From Pseudomonas rubra (GTDB taxonomy: Bacteria > Pseudomonadota > Gammaproteobacteria > Pseudomonadales > Pseudomonadaceae): a stretch of DNA of 64,000 nucleotides. How positions within the stretch are numbered: position 1 is the first letter of the stretch; every line of letters starts with the position of its first letter. The notes beneath the pieces are model-generated. The model did no database searches. It saw only the letters and a program-made list of their open reading frames with translations, and had not been told where the DNA came from. The position numbers were made by a program, and so were the translations under genes. Of the stretch, positions 51,102-59,395 are shown piece by piece. The DNA is taken from positions 54,121-118,120 of the forward strand of contig NZ_JAMDGZ010000021.1 in NCBI RefSeq assembly GCF_028656935.1. The letters run 5' to 3'.

Positions 51102-52017
51102 CGAAGGCCCCCAGGCGTTTAACGATCGACAGGTAGACGGCGATCAGCACAATCGGTACCAGGGTGAACGCGGCAGCCATGGGCATGTTGCCGATGGCGC
51201 CCTGCTGGGCGTAGACCATGCTGCCGATGAAGTAGCCGGGCGGGCCAACCAGTTGCGGGACGATGAAGTCGCCCAGGGTCAGTGAAAAGGTGAAGATGGA
51301 GCCTGCGGCAATACCCGGTACCGACAACGGCAGGATCACCTGGGTGAGCGTCTGCCGCGGCCTGGCGCCAAGGTCCGCCGAGGCTTGCAGCAGCGACGGC
51401 GGCAGGCGCTCCAGTGAGGCCTGGATGGGCAGGATCATGAACGGCAACCAGATATAGACGAACACCAGAAAGCGCCCCAGGTGCGAGGTCGACAGGGTGC
51501 TGCCACCCACCCCGGGAATCTCGAGAATGAACTGCAGCACAGGTGCAAGGTTCAACTGCTGGACGAACCACTGGGCCACGCCGCCCTTAGCCAACAGCAA
51601 GGTCCAGGCGTAGGCCTTGACGATGTAGCTGGCCCACATCGGCATCATCACCGCGATATAGAAGAACGCCTTGGTCTTGCCGCTGGTGTAGCGGGCCATG
51701 TAATAGGCAATCGGGAAGGCCAGGGCGGCACTGGCGATTGATACGGCGATGGCCATGGTCAGGGTGCGCAGGATGATGTCGAAGTTCGATGGGTTGAACA
51801 GCGCTGTGAAGTTGCCCAGGGTCAGTTGCGGGGTTACCGCCATGGTGAAGTCGTCGAAGGTGTAGAAACCCTGCCACAGCAGGCTCAGCAGCGAGCCAAG
51901 GTAGATTGCGCCGAACCAGATCAGCGGTGGTACCAGCAGCAGCGCCAGGTACAGGTTGGGCCGCCGGTAGAGCAGGTTGGACAGGCGTCGCGTGGCTGTC
52001 GGCGTGACCTGGCTCAT
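51091..52017 (-). CDS. ydcU: Polyamine-type ABC transporter permease (YdcU-like)
   Basis: The 308-residue PotB-class permease has six or more membrane helices, starting [31 protein letters not shown] after a cytoplasmic tail. Its EAA loop is [30 protein letters not shown]. One base separates it from the ATPase gene and it overlaps ydcV. It is the partner permease for that protein in the ABC importer encoded by this operon. Confidence 0.88.
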   Translation of the reverse strand: MSQVTPTATRRLSNLLYRRPNLYLALLLVPPLIWFGAIYLGSLLSLLWQGFYTFDDFTMAVTPQLTLGNFTALFNPSNFDIILRTLTMAIAVSIASAALAFPIAYYMARYTSGKTKAFFYIAVMMPMWASYIVKAYAWTLLLAKGGVAQWFVQQLNLAPVLQFILEIPGVGGSTLSTSHLGRFLVFVYIWLPFMILPIQASLERLPPSLLQASADLGARPRQTLTQVILPLSVPGIAAGSIFTFSLTLGDFIVPQLVGPPGYFIGSMVYAQQGAIGNMPMAAAFTLVPIVLIAVYLSIVKRLGAFDAL

Positions 52018-52018
52018 G

Positions 52019-53059
52019 TCAGCGGCCCTCGCCAGGCAAGGTTTCCTGCAACGCCGTCATCGCCTCGCGAGCCCAGCGCGCCTGCAGGCGTTGGCCAGGC
52101 TGCCAGGGCGCGGCGTGCTCCTGCCATTGGTTATTGGCCTGGCTGATGCTCAGCAACTGGCCGTTGTCCAGCTGCAGCTCGTAGCGGGTGGCGCTGCCCT
52201 GGTACTGGATATCGTGGAGTCGGCCGCTGACCTGGATTTCGTTACTGGCTGCCGGCTGGTCACCCAGGCGGATGTGTTCCGGGCGGATCGAGAACGGCTG
52301 CTGGCTGCCATTGAGCTGTTGCGCCAGTGCGCCGCGCAGCACGTTGGAGGTGCCGACGAACTCGGCAACAAAGGTGGTCGCAGGTTTCATGTAGAGGTTG
52401 CGCGGGGTATCGACCTGTTCGATACGACCGCGATTGAACACAGCGACGCGGTCTGACATCGACAGCGCTTCGGTCTGGTCGTGGGTGACGAAGATGAAGG
52501 TGATGCCTAATTGGCGTTGCAGTTTTTTCAGTTCGCCCTGCATCTGCTCACGCAGCTTCAGGTCCAGTGCCCCCAGCGGTTCGTCGAGCAGCAACACCCG
52601 CGGGCGGTTGACCAGCGCCCGGGCCAGGGCCACGCGTTGGCGCTGGCCGCCCGAGAGCTGGGCCGGCTTGCGCTGGCCATAACCGCCCAGAGCAACCATG
52701 GCCAGGGCCTCTTCGGCGCGGGCGTGACGTTCGGCCTTGGCCACGCCCTTGACCTTCAGGCCATAGGCGACGTTGTCACGCACGTTCATGTGCGGGAACA
52801 GGGCATAGTCCTGAAACACCGTATTGACGTCACGCTGGTAGGGCGGCAAACCCGCCGCTTCTTCACCATGAATACGGATCGAACCGGCACTGGGTTGCTC
52901 GAAGCCGGCTATCAGGCGCAGGCAGGTGGTCTTGCCCGACCCTGAGGGGCCGAGCATCGAGAAAAACTCACCGTCGTGGATGTCGATCGACACCTGGTCA
53001 ACGGCCCTGACCTCGCCGAAGGCGCGCGAGACATTGGTGAACTGCACTGCAAGGGTCAT
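52019..53059 (-). CDS. ydcT: Polyamine-type ABC transporter ATP-binding protein (YdcT-like)
   Basis: I start at ATG 53059, where GGAG precedes at a suitable distance, giving 346 residues. The ABC domain has Walker A GPSGSGKTTC, Q-loop VFQDYALFPH, signature LSGGQRQRVALARAL, Walker B VLLLDEPLGALD and H-loop FVTHDQTEAL. The C-terminal TOBE-like domain (SIRPEHIRLGDQ) is typical of PotA/spermidine-type importers. A longer frame to 53308 reads through a REP element and the end of ydcS, so it is rejected. Confidence 0.93.
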   Translation of the reverse strand: MTLAVQFTNVSRAFGEVRAVDQVSIDIHDGEFFSMLGPSGSGKTTCLRLIAGFEQPSAGSIRIHGEEAAGLPPYQRDVNTVFQDYALFPHMNVRDNVAYGLKVKGVAKAERHARAEEALAMVALGGYGQRKPAQLSGGQRQRVALARALVNRPRVLLLDEPLGALDLKLREQMQGELKKLQRQLGITFIFVTHDQTEALSMSDRVAVFNRGRIEQVDTPRNLYMKPATTFVAEFVGTSNVLRGALAQQLNGSQQPFSIRPEHIRLGDQPAASNEIQVSGRLHDIQYQGSATRYELQLDNGQLLSISQANNQWQEHAAPWQPGQRLQARWAREAMTALQETLPGEGR

Positions 53060-53086
53060 GGTGCAAAGCTCCAGCAGGAAAGAGCC

Positions 53087-53117
53087 AGTGGGAGCGGGCT
53101 TGCCCCGCGATAGCCCC
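53087..53117. repeat. REP element between ydcS and ydcT
   Basis: agtgggagcgggcttgccccgcgatagcc folds as a short hairpin (gcggg/cccgc) and directly follows the ydcS stop. Inside an ABC operon such an element can protect the abundant binding-protein mRNA and lower expression of the downstream ATPase and permeases. Confidence 0.82.
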
Positions 53118-54269
53118 CTAACGGCCCCCCATGATCGCAATATAGTCCTGGGTCCAGCGGCTATAGGGCACGAACTTGCCCCCTTCAGCTTGCGGCGTTT
53201 TCCAGAAGGCAATCTTGTCGAACTGGTCGAACCCATTGGTCTTGCAGCCTTCGGCACCGAGCAGTTCGCTGCCGCTGCACGCTGCTGGAACTGCTGGCAA
53301 CGAGCCAAACCAGGCCGCTACGTCTCCCTGGACCTTGGGTTGCAGCGACCAGTCCATCCACTTGTAGGCGCAGTTGGGGTGCTTGGCTTCGCTGTGCAGC
53401 ATAGTGGTGTCGGCCCAACCAGTGGCGCCTTCCTTGGGAATGGTCGAGGCCACGGGTTGCTTGTCGGCTTGCAAGCCGTTGACCATGTAGCCCCAGGAGC
53501 TGGAGGCGACCACGCCTTCGTTCTTGACGTCACTCATCTGCACCGTGGCGTCGTGCCAATAACGGTGGATAAGCGGTTGTTGCTGGCGCAGCAGGTCGAG
53601 CACCGCTTTGTACTGGGTCTCGTTCAGTTCATAGGGGTTCTGGATGCCGAGTTCGGGCTTGGCCGATTTCAGGTACAGCGCGGCATCGGCGATGTAGATC
53701 GGCCCGTCGTAGGCCTGGACCCGGCCCTTGTTCGGTTTGCCGTCCGGCAGGTTCTGCGGCTCGAAGACCACGCCCCAACTGGTCGGCGCCTGCTTGAATA
53801 CGTTGGTGTTGTACAGCAGCACGTTCGGGCCCCACTGGTAGGGCGTGCCGTACACCTGCTGGTTGACCACGTACCAGGCACCGTCCTTGAGCCGTGGGTC
53901 GAGGTTCTTCCAGTTGGGGATCAGCGCGGTGTTGATCGGCTGCACGCGCTTGCCGGCGATCAGACGCAACGATGCGTCACCGGAGGCGGTGACCAGGTCG
54001 TAGCCACCCTTGGTCATCAGGCTGACCATCTCGTCGGAGGTGGCGGCGGTCTTGACGCTGACCTTGCAACCGGTGTCCTTCTCGAAGCCGGTCACCCAGT
54101 CGTAGGCTTTGTCGCTTTCACCGCGCTCGATGTAACCCGGCCAGGCGACGATATCCAGTTGGCCTTCGCCGGCGCCCACGGCTTTCAAGGGTTCGGCGGC
54201 CTGCAGGCTGGCGCTGGCCAGCAGGGCGGTGCTCAGGGCGCAGAGCGTGGCGGTCTTGTGCACGAACAT
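53118..54269 (-). CDS. ydcS: Periplasmic polyamine-binding protein (YdcS/PotF-like)
   Basis: The 383-residue product has a Sec signal peptide (cleavage after LQA, residue 24) and a PotD/PotF-type binding fold: LDIVAWPGYIERGE, DWVTGFEKDTGCKVSVKTAATSDEMVSLM, YDLVTASGDASLRLI and WGPNVLLYNTNVF. Acidic and aromatic residues in these segments are the usual polyamine contacts. It is the first gene of the leftward ABC operon and is followed by a REP element, consistent with higher expression than its transporter partners. Confidence 0.9.
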   Translation of the reverse strand: MFVHKTATLCALSTALLASASLQAAEPLKAVGAGEGQLDIVAWPGYIERGESDKAYDWVTGFEKDTGCKVSVKTAATSDEMVSLMTKGGYDLVTASGDASLRLIAGKRVQPINTALIPNWKNLDPRLKDGAWYVVNQQVYGTPYQWGPNVLLYNTNVFKQAPTSWGVVFEPQNLPDGKPNKGRVQAYDGPIYIADAALYLKSAKPELGIQNPYELNETQYKAVLDLLRQQQPLIHRYWHDATVQMSDVKNEGVVASSSWGYMVNGLQADKQPVASTIPKEGATGWADTTMLHSEAKHPNCAYKWMDWSLQPKVQGDVAAWFGSLPAVPAACSGSELLGAEGCKTNGFDQFDKIAFWKTPQAEGGKFVPYSRWTQDYIAIMGGR

Positions 54270-54457
54270 GGTGTTCCCTCTTGTTGGAATTATCGCGGGG
54301 CAGTGAAAGTGCAGGTATAGCTGGTTTAAGCGTAGTTGCTGTTGCCTGGGTCCAGCGTAGCCCGGTCTTGGGCAACATCTGGAAGCAAATGCATTCAGCT
54401 TCGCTTCAGCCAGCGGCAGTACTCTTGGGGTTTCTTTCCTCCTCTTGGAGATGCCCT

Positions 54458-55177
54458 ATGAACACCCGTGGCTTGCTCGATCAACTGCTCAAATCCGGCC
54501 AGGACCTGCTGCAGAACCAGGCCGGCAAAGGTTCCACCGGCAAAACCGGCGGTATTGGCGACTTGCTCGGCGGCAAGGGCGGCGGTGGCCTTGGCAGCCT
54601 GCTCTCCGGTGCTGGCGGCGGCGCCCTGGCGGCAGGTGCGATGGGTTTGCTGCTGGGTAGCAAGAAGGCCCGCAAGTATGGCGGCAAGGCCCTGACCTAC
54701 GGTGGCCTGGCGGCCCTTGGGGTGATCGCCTACAAGGCCTATGGCAACTGGCAGGCCAAGCAGGGCGCAACGGCCCAAGGCGAGCCGCAAACCCTCGACC
54801 GCCTGCCGCCGGCCCAGGCCGAGCAGCACAGCCAGGCGATCCTCAAGGCGTTGGTGGCTGCAGCCAAATCCGATGGCCATGTCGATGAGCGCGAGCGGGC
54901 GCTGATCGAAGGCGAGTTCGTCAAACTGTCCAACGACCAGGAACTGCAGCACTGGCTGCACGCCGAGCTGAACAAACCGCTGGACCCGGCCGATGTCGCT
55001 CGCGCCGCCAGCACCCCGGAAATGGCCGCCGAGATGTACATCGCCAGCGTCATGCTGGTGGATGAGGAACACTTCATGGAGCGCGCTTACCTGGATGAAC
55101 TGGCGCGCCAGCTCAAGCTCGATCCGGCACTCAAGATCGAGCTGGAAAATCAGGTAAAACTTGCTGCCGGTCAATGA
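54458..55177 (+). CDS. DUF533 membrane-associated protein (YebE-like)
   Basis: ATG 54458, seven bases after TTGGAG, gives 239 residues. The N-terminal third is Gly-rich with a hydrophobic stretch (LGSLLSGAGGGALAAGAMGLLLGS). A second short hydrophobic segment (LTYGGLAALGVIAYKAYGNWQA) precedes the DUF533/TerB-like helical domain (ILKALVAAAKSDGHVDERERALIEGEFVKL). The function is unknown; E. coli YebE is an inner-membrane stress-linked protein. A frame extension to 54281 lacks sense. It ends with a possible terminator at 55181. Confidence 0.8.
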   Translation: MNTRGLLDQLLKSGQDLLQNQAGKGSTGKTGGIGDLLGGKGGGGLGSLLSGAGGGALAAGAMGLLLGSKKARKYGGKALTYGGLAALGVIAYKAYGNWQAKQGATAQGEPQTLDRLPPAQAEQHSQAILKALVAAAKSDGHVDERERALIEGEFVKLSNDQELQHWLHAELNKPLDPADVARAASTPEMAAEMYIASVMLVDEEHFMERAYLDELARQLKLDPALKIELENQVKLAAGQ

Positions 55178-55180
55178 AAT

Positions 55181-55210
55181 CGGGCTAATGGCCAGTATCT
55201 AGCCCGTTTG
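55181..55210 (+). terminator. Probable terminator of the DUF533 gene
   Basis: cgggcta (55181-55187) and tagcccg (55200-55206) form a 7-bp stem with a 12-base loop, followed by TTTG. The T-run is short, so termination may be partial and some transcripts could enter wspA. Confidence 0.6.
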
Positions 55211-55258
55211 GCCCGATCCATCCGTTAAGTCAGCCGCAAATGCGCGCAGTCGCTGGGC

Positions 55259-55264
55259 TATACT
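55259..55264 (+). promoter_or_regulatory. Likely -10 box of the wsp operon
   Basis: TATACT lies 44 bases before the wspA GTG. The position 17 bases upstream reads gcaaat, a poor -35, so only the -10 is convincing. Confidence 0.45.
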
Positions 55265-55307
55265 CTGCCCATTTTTCCTGCTCGCGTAGAATATTTGAGG
55301 GCTGACT

Positions 55308-56930
55308 GTGAAAAACTGGACCTTGCGCCAACGGATCCTGGCGAGCTTCGCCGTGATCATCGCCATCATGTCGCTGATGGTGGTCGCCGCCTATTCGCGA
55401 CTGGTGGCCATAGAGTCCGGCGAGGAAGCGGTGCGAACCGACAGCATCCCCGGGGTCTACTACAGCTCCATGATCCGTAGCGCCTGGGTCGACAGCTATG
55501 TGCTGACCCAGCAGTTAGTGGGGCTGAGCAACCATCGCGAGATCACCTCGGCTGACATGGAGCTGTACAAGGGCTTTGAAGAGCGGCTCAAACAGCACAT
55601 GGCCAGCTATCAGTCGACCATCCGTGAAAAGGACGACCAGACCAGTTTTGACCAGTTCGGCCAGCTCGAGGTGGCCTACCTCAAGGCTGTCGAAACTGTG
55701 CTGCAGGCCTACCGCAAGCAGGATTATGCCGAGGCCCAGCGTCTGCTCGCCGAGGTACTGACCCCGGCCTGGGTCGAAGGCCGCAAACACCTGAACGGGG
55801 TGATCGAGCGCAATCGCCATTCCGCCGAGAACGCCACCGATTCCATCGTCAGCGCCGTGGCCACGGCCAAGTTCAGCATGATCGTCTCGTTGTTGCTGGC
55901 CATTGTGGCTGCGACCATTTGCGGCCTGGTGCTGATGCGTGCGATCTCCGCACCGATGCAGCGGATCGTCCACGCCCTGGACAAACTCAGCGGCGGTGAC
56001 CTCAGCGTGCGCCTGAACCTGGACCGCAAGGACGAGTTCGGCGCAGTGGAAACCGGCTTCAACGCGATGATGGGCGAACTGACCAACCTGGTGTCCCAGG
56101 CCCAGCGCTCGTCGGTGCAGGTCACCACCTCGGTGACCGAGATCGCCGCCACGTCCAAGCAGCAGCAGGCGACCGCCACCGAAACGGCCGCCACCACCAC
56201 CGAAATCGGTGCCACCTCGCGGGAAATCGCCGCCACCTCGCGCGACCTGGTGCGAACCATGACCGAGGTGACGTCCGCCGCCGACCAGGCCTCGATCCTC
56301 GCAGGCTCCGGCCAGCAAGGTCTGGCGCGCATGGAAGAGACCATGCACCAGGTCATGGGCGCGGCTGACCTGGTCAACAACAAACTGGCGATCCTCAACG
56401 AGAAGGCCGGCAACATCAACCAGGTGGTGGTAACCATCGTCAAGGTCGCCGACCAGACCAACCTGCTCTCGCTCAACGCTGCCATCGAGGCGGAAAAGGC
56501 CGGTGAGTACGGTCGCGGTTTCGCCGTGGTCGCCACCGAAGTGCGGCGCCTGGCCGACCAGACTGCCGTGGCCACCTACGACATCGAGCAGATGGTCCGC
56601 GAGATCCAGTCGGCGGTGTCCGCCGGGGTCATGGGCATGGACAAGTTCTCCGAGGAAGTGCGCCGCGGCATGTTCGAAGTGCAGCAGGTCGGCGAGCAGC
56701 TCACCCAGATCATTCATCAGGTCCAGGCCCTGGCGCCACGGGTGCTGATGGTCAACGAAGGCATGCAGGCCCAGGCCACCGGCGCCGAGCAGATCAACCA
56801 CGCCCTGGCGCAGTTGGGCGACGCCAGCAGCCAGACGGTGGAGTCGTTGCGCCAGGCCAGCTTTGCCATCGACGAGCTGAGCCAGGTGGCCACCGGCCTG
56901 CGTGGCGGCGTGTCGCGGTTCAAAGTCTGA
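55308..56930 (+). CDS. wspA: Methyl-accepting surface sensor WspA
   Basis: WspA is the chemoreceptor of the Wsp surface-sensing system. The start is GTG 55308 after GAGGG, giving 540 residues. It has a membrane helix (about 12-33), a periplasmic four-helix sensor (to about 185), a second helix (about 187-210), a HAMP region and a long cytoplasmic coiled coil. The signalling tip reads [35 protein letters not shown], which has the receptor hairpin pattern with E-K-A-G in place of the more usual A-R-A-G. In P. aeruginosa WspA clusters laterally on surfaces and activates WspE. The whole wspABCDEFR set follows. Confidence 0.95.
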   Translation: MKNWTLRQRILASFAVIIAIMSLMVVAAYSRLVAIESGEEAVRTDSIPGVYYSSMIRSAWVDSYVLTQQLVGLSNHREITSADMELYKGFEERLKQHMASYQSTIREKDDQTSFDQFGQLEVAYLKAVETVLQAYRKQDYAEAQRLLAEVLTPAWVEGRKHLNGVIERNRHSAENATDSIVSAVATAKFSMIVSLLLAIVAATICGLVLMRAISAPMQRIVHALDKLSGGDLSVRLNLDRKDEFGAVETGFNAMMGELTNLVSQAQRSSVQVTTSVTEIAATSKQQQATATETAATTTEIGATSREIAATSRDLVRTMTEVTSAADQASILAGSGQQGLARMEETMHQVMGAADLVNNKLAILNEKAGNINQVVVTIVKVADQTNLLSLNAAIEAEKAGEYGRGFAVVATEVRRLADQTAVATYDIEQMVREIQSAVSAGVMGMDKFSEEVRRGMFEVQQVGEQLTQIIHQVQALAPRVLMVNEGMQAQATGAEQINHALAQLGDASSQTVESLRQASFAIDELSQVATGLRGGVSRFKV

Positions 56931-56937
56931 CCTGCTG

Positions 56938-57468
56938 ATGAACGAACTTCAGCTTCGCCGCAAACTGGACACGACCGCCCACGGGACGCTGTACCTGGTG
57001 TTTCGCATCAAGGACCAGCGCTTTGCCCTGGATGCCCATGAAGTGGCCGAAGTGCTGCCGCGCCTGCCCCTCAAGCCGATCGCCCAGGCTCCGGATTGGG
57101 TTGCCGGGGTGCTTGCCCATCGTGGTGCGCTGGTGCCGGTCATCGATGTCGGCGCCCTGAGCTTCGGTCTGCCGGCGCCGGTGCGCACCAGTACGCGGCT
57201 AGTGCTGGTGCATTACCGCGTCGATCCGTTGCGCCCGGATTTGCTGCTGGGGCTGATTCTCGAACAAGCCACCGATACCCTGCGCTGTGATCCTGCCCAG
57301 TTCCAGCCCTATGGCCTGGACAACCAGCAGGCGCCTTACCTGGGGCCGGTGCGCGAGGATGCCCACGGCCTGCTGCAGCGCATTGGTGTGCAGGACCTGC
57401 TCAGCGCCGAGGTGCGTCAGCTGTTGTTCCCGGCTGAGAACGTGGCCAGCAGCGAGGGGCAAGCATGA
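56938..57468 (+). CDS. wspB: CheW-like coupling protein WspB
   Basis: WspB couples WspA to the WspE kinase. The 176-residue product from ATG 56938 has a CheW fold: LYLVFRIKDQRFALDAHEVAEVLPRLPLKPIAQAPDWVAGVLAHRGALVPVIDV, with a long loop before RTSTRLVLVHYRVD. It follows wspA by seven bases, and its stop overlaps wspC (ATGA). A frame extending to 56902 would overlap the end of wspA and is rejected. Confidence 0.93.
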   Translation: MNELQLRRKLDTTAHGTLYLVFRIKDQRFALDAHEVAEVLPRLPLKPIAQAPDWVAGVLAHRGALVPVIDVGALSFGLPAPVRTSTRLVLVHYRVDPLRPDLLLGLILEQATDTLRCDPAQFQPYGLDNQQAPYLGPVREDAHGLLQRIGVQDLLSAEVRQLLFPAENVASSEGQA

Positions 57469-58733
57469 GTGGCGAACAGCGGTTTTTTCGCTTTTTGCAA
57501 GATCGCATCGGCCTGGACGTCGCCTCGGTTGGTGCCCCCATGGTTGAACGCGCATTGCGTCAGCGCTGCGCGCTTGTCGAGGCCCGTGACCTCGATGACT
57601 ACTGGCTGAGGCTGCAGCAGTCGAGCCAGGAACAACAGGCGCTGATCGAAGCGGTGATCGTCCCGGAAACCTGGTTTTTCCGCTATCCGGAATCCTTCAA
57701 CGCCCTGCTGACTCTAGCGCGCAAGCGCCTGGCCGAGCTTGCCGGCATGCGTGCGCTGCGCATCCTCAGCCTGCCGTGCTCCACCGGCGAAGAGCCGTAT
57801 TCGATCGCCATGGCCCTGCTCGACGGCGGCCTGGCGGCGCAGAGCTTTCGTGTCGACGCCATGGACATCAGCCCCAACTCCATAAGCCGCGCCGAACAGG
57901 CGCTGTATGGACGCAACTCGTTCCGCGGTTCGCACCTGGAGTTTCGCGAGCGGCACTTCAGCGACACTGGCGAAGGCCAAAGCCTGGACGAGCGGGTCCG
58001 CCAGCAGGTCAAGTTGCAGGTCGGCAATGTGCTGGACCCGGCCTTGAAATCTCGGGAGGGCAGCTATGACTTCGTCTTCTGCCGCAATCTGCTCATCTAC
58101 TTTGACGTCCCTACCCAGCAGCGGGTGTTCGAGGTGCTCAAGAGCCTGATCCATGAGCAGGGCGTGCTGTTTATCGGCCCGGCCGAGGGCAGCCTGCTGG
58201 CGCGAATGGGCATGCGCCCGGTGGGCATTGCCCAGTCTTTCGCCTACGTGCGCCAAACCGAGACTGAGCTGGCGCCGCCGAGCAAGCCGCTGGCCATTCC
58301 TCTGCCTTTGACGGTGCCGGTGAGCACCGCCAGCGTGCCGCGCCCGGCGCCGGTGAGTGTGCGCAAGATCAAGCCGATTGCCCCGCCGCCGGCCAGGCCC
58401 GTTGCCCAGGAGTCGGCAGGCGAATTACTGGCGCAGATCGCCCGCCTGGCCAATGCCGGTAGCAGCGCAGAGGCCCAGGCGGCCTGCGCCCGTTTTTTGC
58501 AGCAGTACCCGCCCAATGCCCAGGTGTTTTACTGGCTGGGTTTGCTCAGCGACACCGCCGGCGACGGCGCTGACGCCCTGAGCCACTACCGCAAGGCGCT
58601 GTACCTCGACCCCCAGCACTCGGAGGCGTTGGTGCACCTGGCCGCGCTGCTGGCTTCTCAAGGTGATGTCGCAGGCGCCCGACGCCTGCAGGAGCGGGCC
58701 GCACGGCGCGCCGACCGGGAGTCTGAACAATGA
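57465..58733 (+). CDS. wspC: Chemoreceptor methyltransferase WspC (CheR-TPR)
   Basis: WspC methylates WspA using S-adenosylmethionine and raises its signalling. The 422-residue product has a CheR domain: RFLQDRIGLDVASVGAPMVERALRQR, VIVPETWFFRYPESF, RILSLPCSTGEEPYSIAMAL, VDAMDISPNSISRAEQALYG and YDFVFCRNLLIYFDVPTQQRVFEVL. A Pro/Ala-rich linker follows, then a C-terminal TPR-like part (YWLGLLSDTAGDGADALSHYRKALYLDPQHSEALVHLAALLASQG). The CheR-TPR layout is the known WspC form. The stop overlaps the start of wspD. Confidence 0.95.
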   Translation: MSGEQRFFRFLQDRIGLDVASVGAPMVERALRQRCALVEARDLDDYWLRLQQSSQEQQALIEAVIVPETWFFRYPESFNALLTLARKRLAELAGMRALRILSLPCSTGEEPYSIAMALLDGGLAAQSFRVDAMDISPNSISRAEQALYGRNSFRGSHLEFRERHFSDTGEGQSLDERVRQQVKLQVGNVLDPALKSREGSYDFVFCRNLLIYFDVPTQQRVFEVLKSLIHEQGVLFIGPAEGSLLARMGMRPVGIAQSFAYVRQTETELAPPSKPLAIPLPLTVPVSTASVPRPAPVSVRKIKPIAPPPARPVAQESAGELLAQIARLANAGSSAEAQAACARFLQQYPPNAQVFYWLGLLSDTAGDGADALSHYRKALYLDPQHSEALVHLAALLASQGDVAGARRLQERAARRADRESEQ

Positions 58734-59395
58734 TGGGTGACAACGACGTGCAGCTGGTCGCCAGTGATGCCGCCAGCATCGACGACTGCTGGAACCGTAT
58801 CGGCGTACACGGCGACAAAAGCTGCCCGTTGCTCGACGAACATATTCATTGCCGCAACTGCGAGGTCTATGCGGCAGCGGCGACGCGTCTGCTGGACCGT
58901 TATTCGCTGTCCCAGGGGGCCCACGAACAGAGCGAGGCGCCTGAGCAAGCCAGCAGTGGCCGCTCGTTGCTGCTGTTTCGCCTGGGCGAGGAGTGGCTGG
59001 CCTTGGCCACCCGCTGCCTGGTCGAGGTCGCGCCGCTGCAGCAGGTACACTCCCTGCCGCACCAGCGTTCGCGGGTGCTGCATGGCGTGGCCAATGTCCG
59101 TGGCGCGCTGGTGCCGTGCCTGTCGCTGGGCGATCTGCTCGGCCTGGAATCCCAGGCGGCAGCCGCCACCTCGGCGCGGGTCATGCCGCGTATGCTGATC
59201 ATTGCCGCCGCAGGTGGCTCGGTGGTGGTTCAGGTCGATGAGGTTGACGGTATCCATGGCCTGGACCCCGGCCGTCTGACGGCGGAACAGGGCGAAGCCC
59301 GGTTTACCGCTGCAGTGCTGCAGTGGCGCGGGCGTAGCGTCCGTGTGCTGGATGAAGATCAAGTGCTGTCTGCCGTGAACCGGAGCCTGTCATGA
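58730..59395 (+). CDS. wspD: CheW-like coupling protein WspD
   Basis: WspD is the second coupling protein of the Wsp array. The 221-residue product has an N-terminal extension with DDCWNRIGVHGDKSCPLLDEHIHCRNCEVYA, in which several Cys and His could bind metal, and a C-terminal CheW domain (LLLFRLGEEWLALATRCLVEVAPLQQVHSLPHQRSRVLHGVANVRGALVPCLSLGDLL). The start codon ATG 58730 overlaps the wspC stop and another ATG follows at 58733. The stop overlaps wspE. Confidence 0.93.
   Translation: MMGDNDVQLVASDAASIDDCWNRIGVHGDKSCPLLDEHIHCRNCEVYAAAATRLLDRYSLSQGAHEQSEAPEQASSGRSLLLFRLGEEWLALATRCLVEVAPLQQVHSLPHQRSRVLHGVANVRGALVPCLSLGDLLGLESQAAAATSARVMPRMLIIAAAGGSVVVQVDEVDGIHGLDPGRLTAEQGEARFTAAVLQWRGRSVRVLDEDQVLSAVNRSLS

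Noticed and set aside
54270..54457. Sigma-54 promoter for the ydcS operon
   Set aside because: No GG-N10-GC arrangement with TTGC was found on the minus strand.
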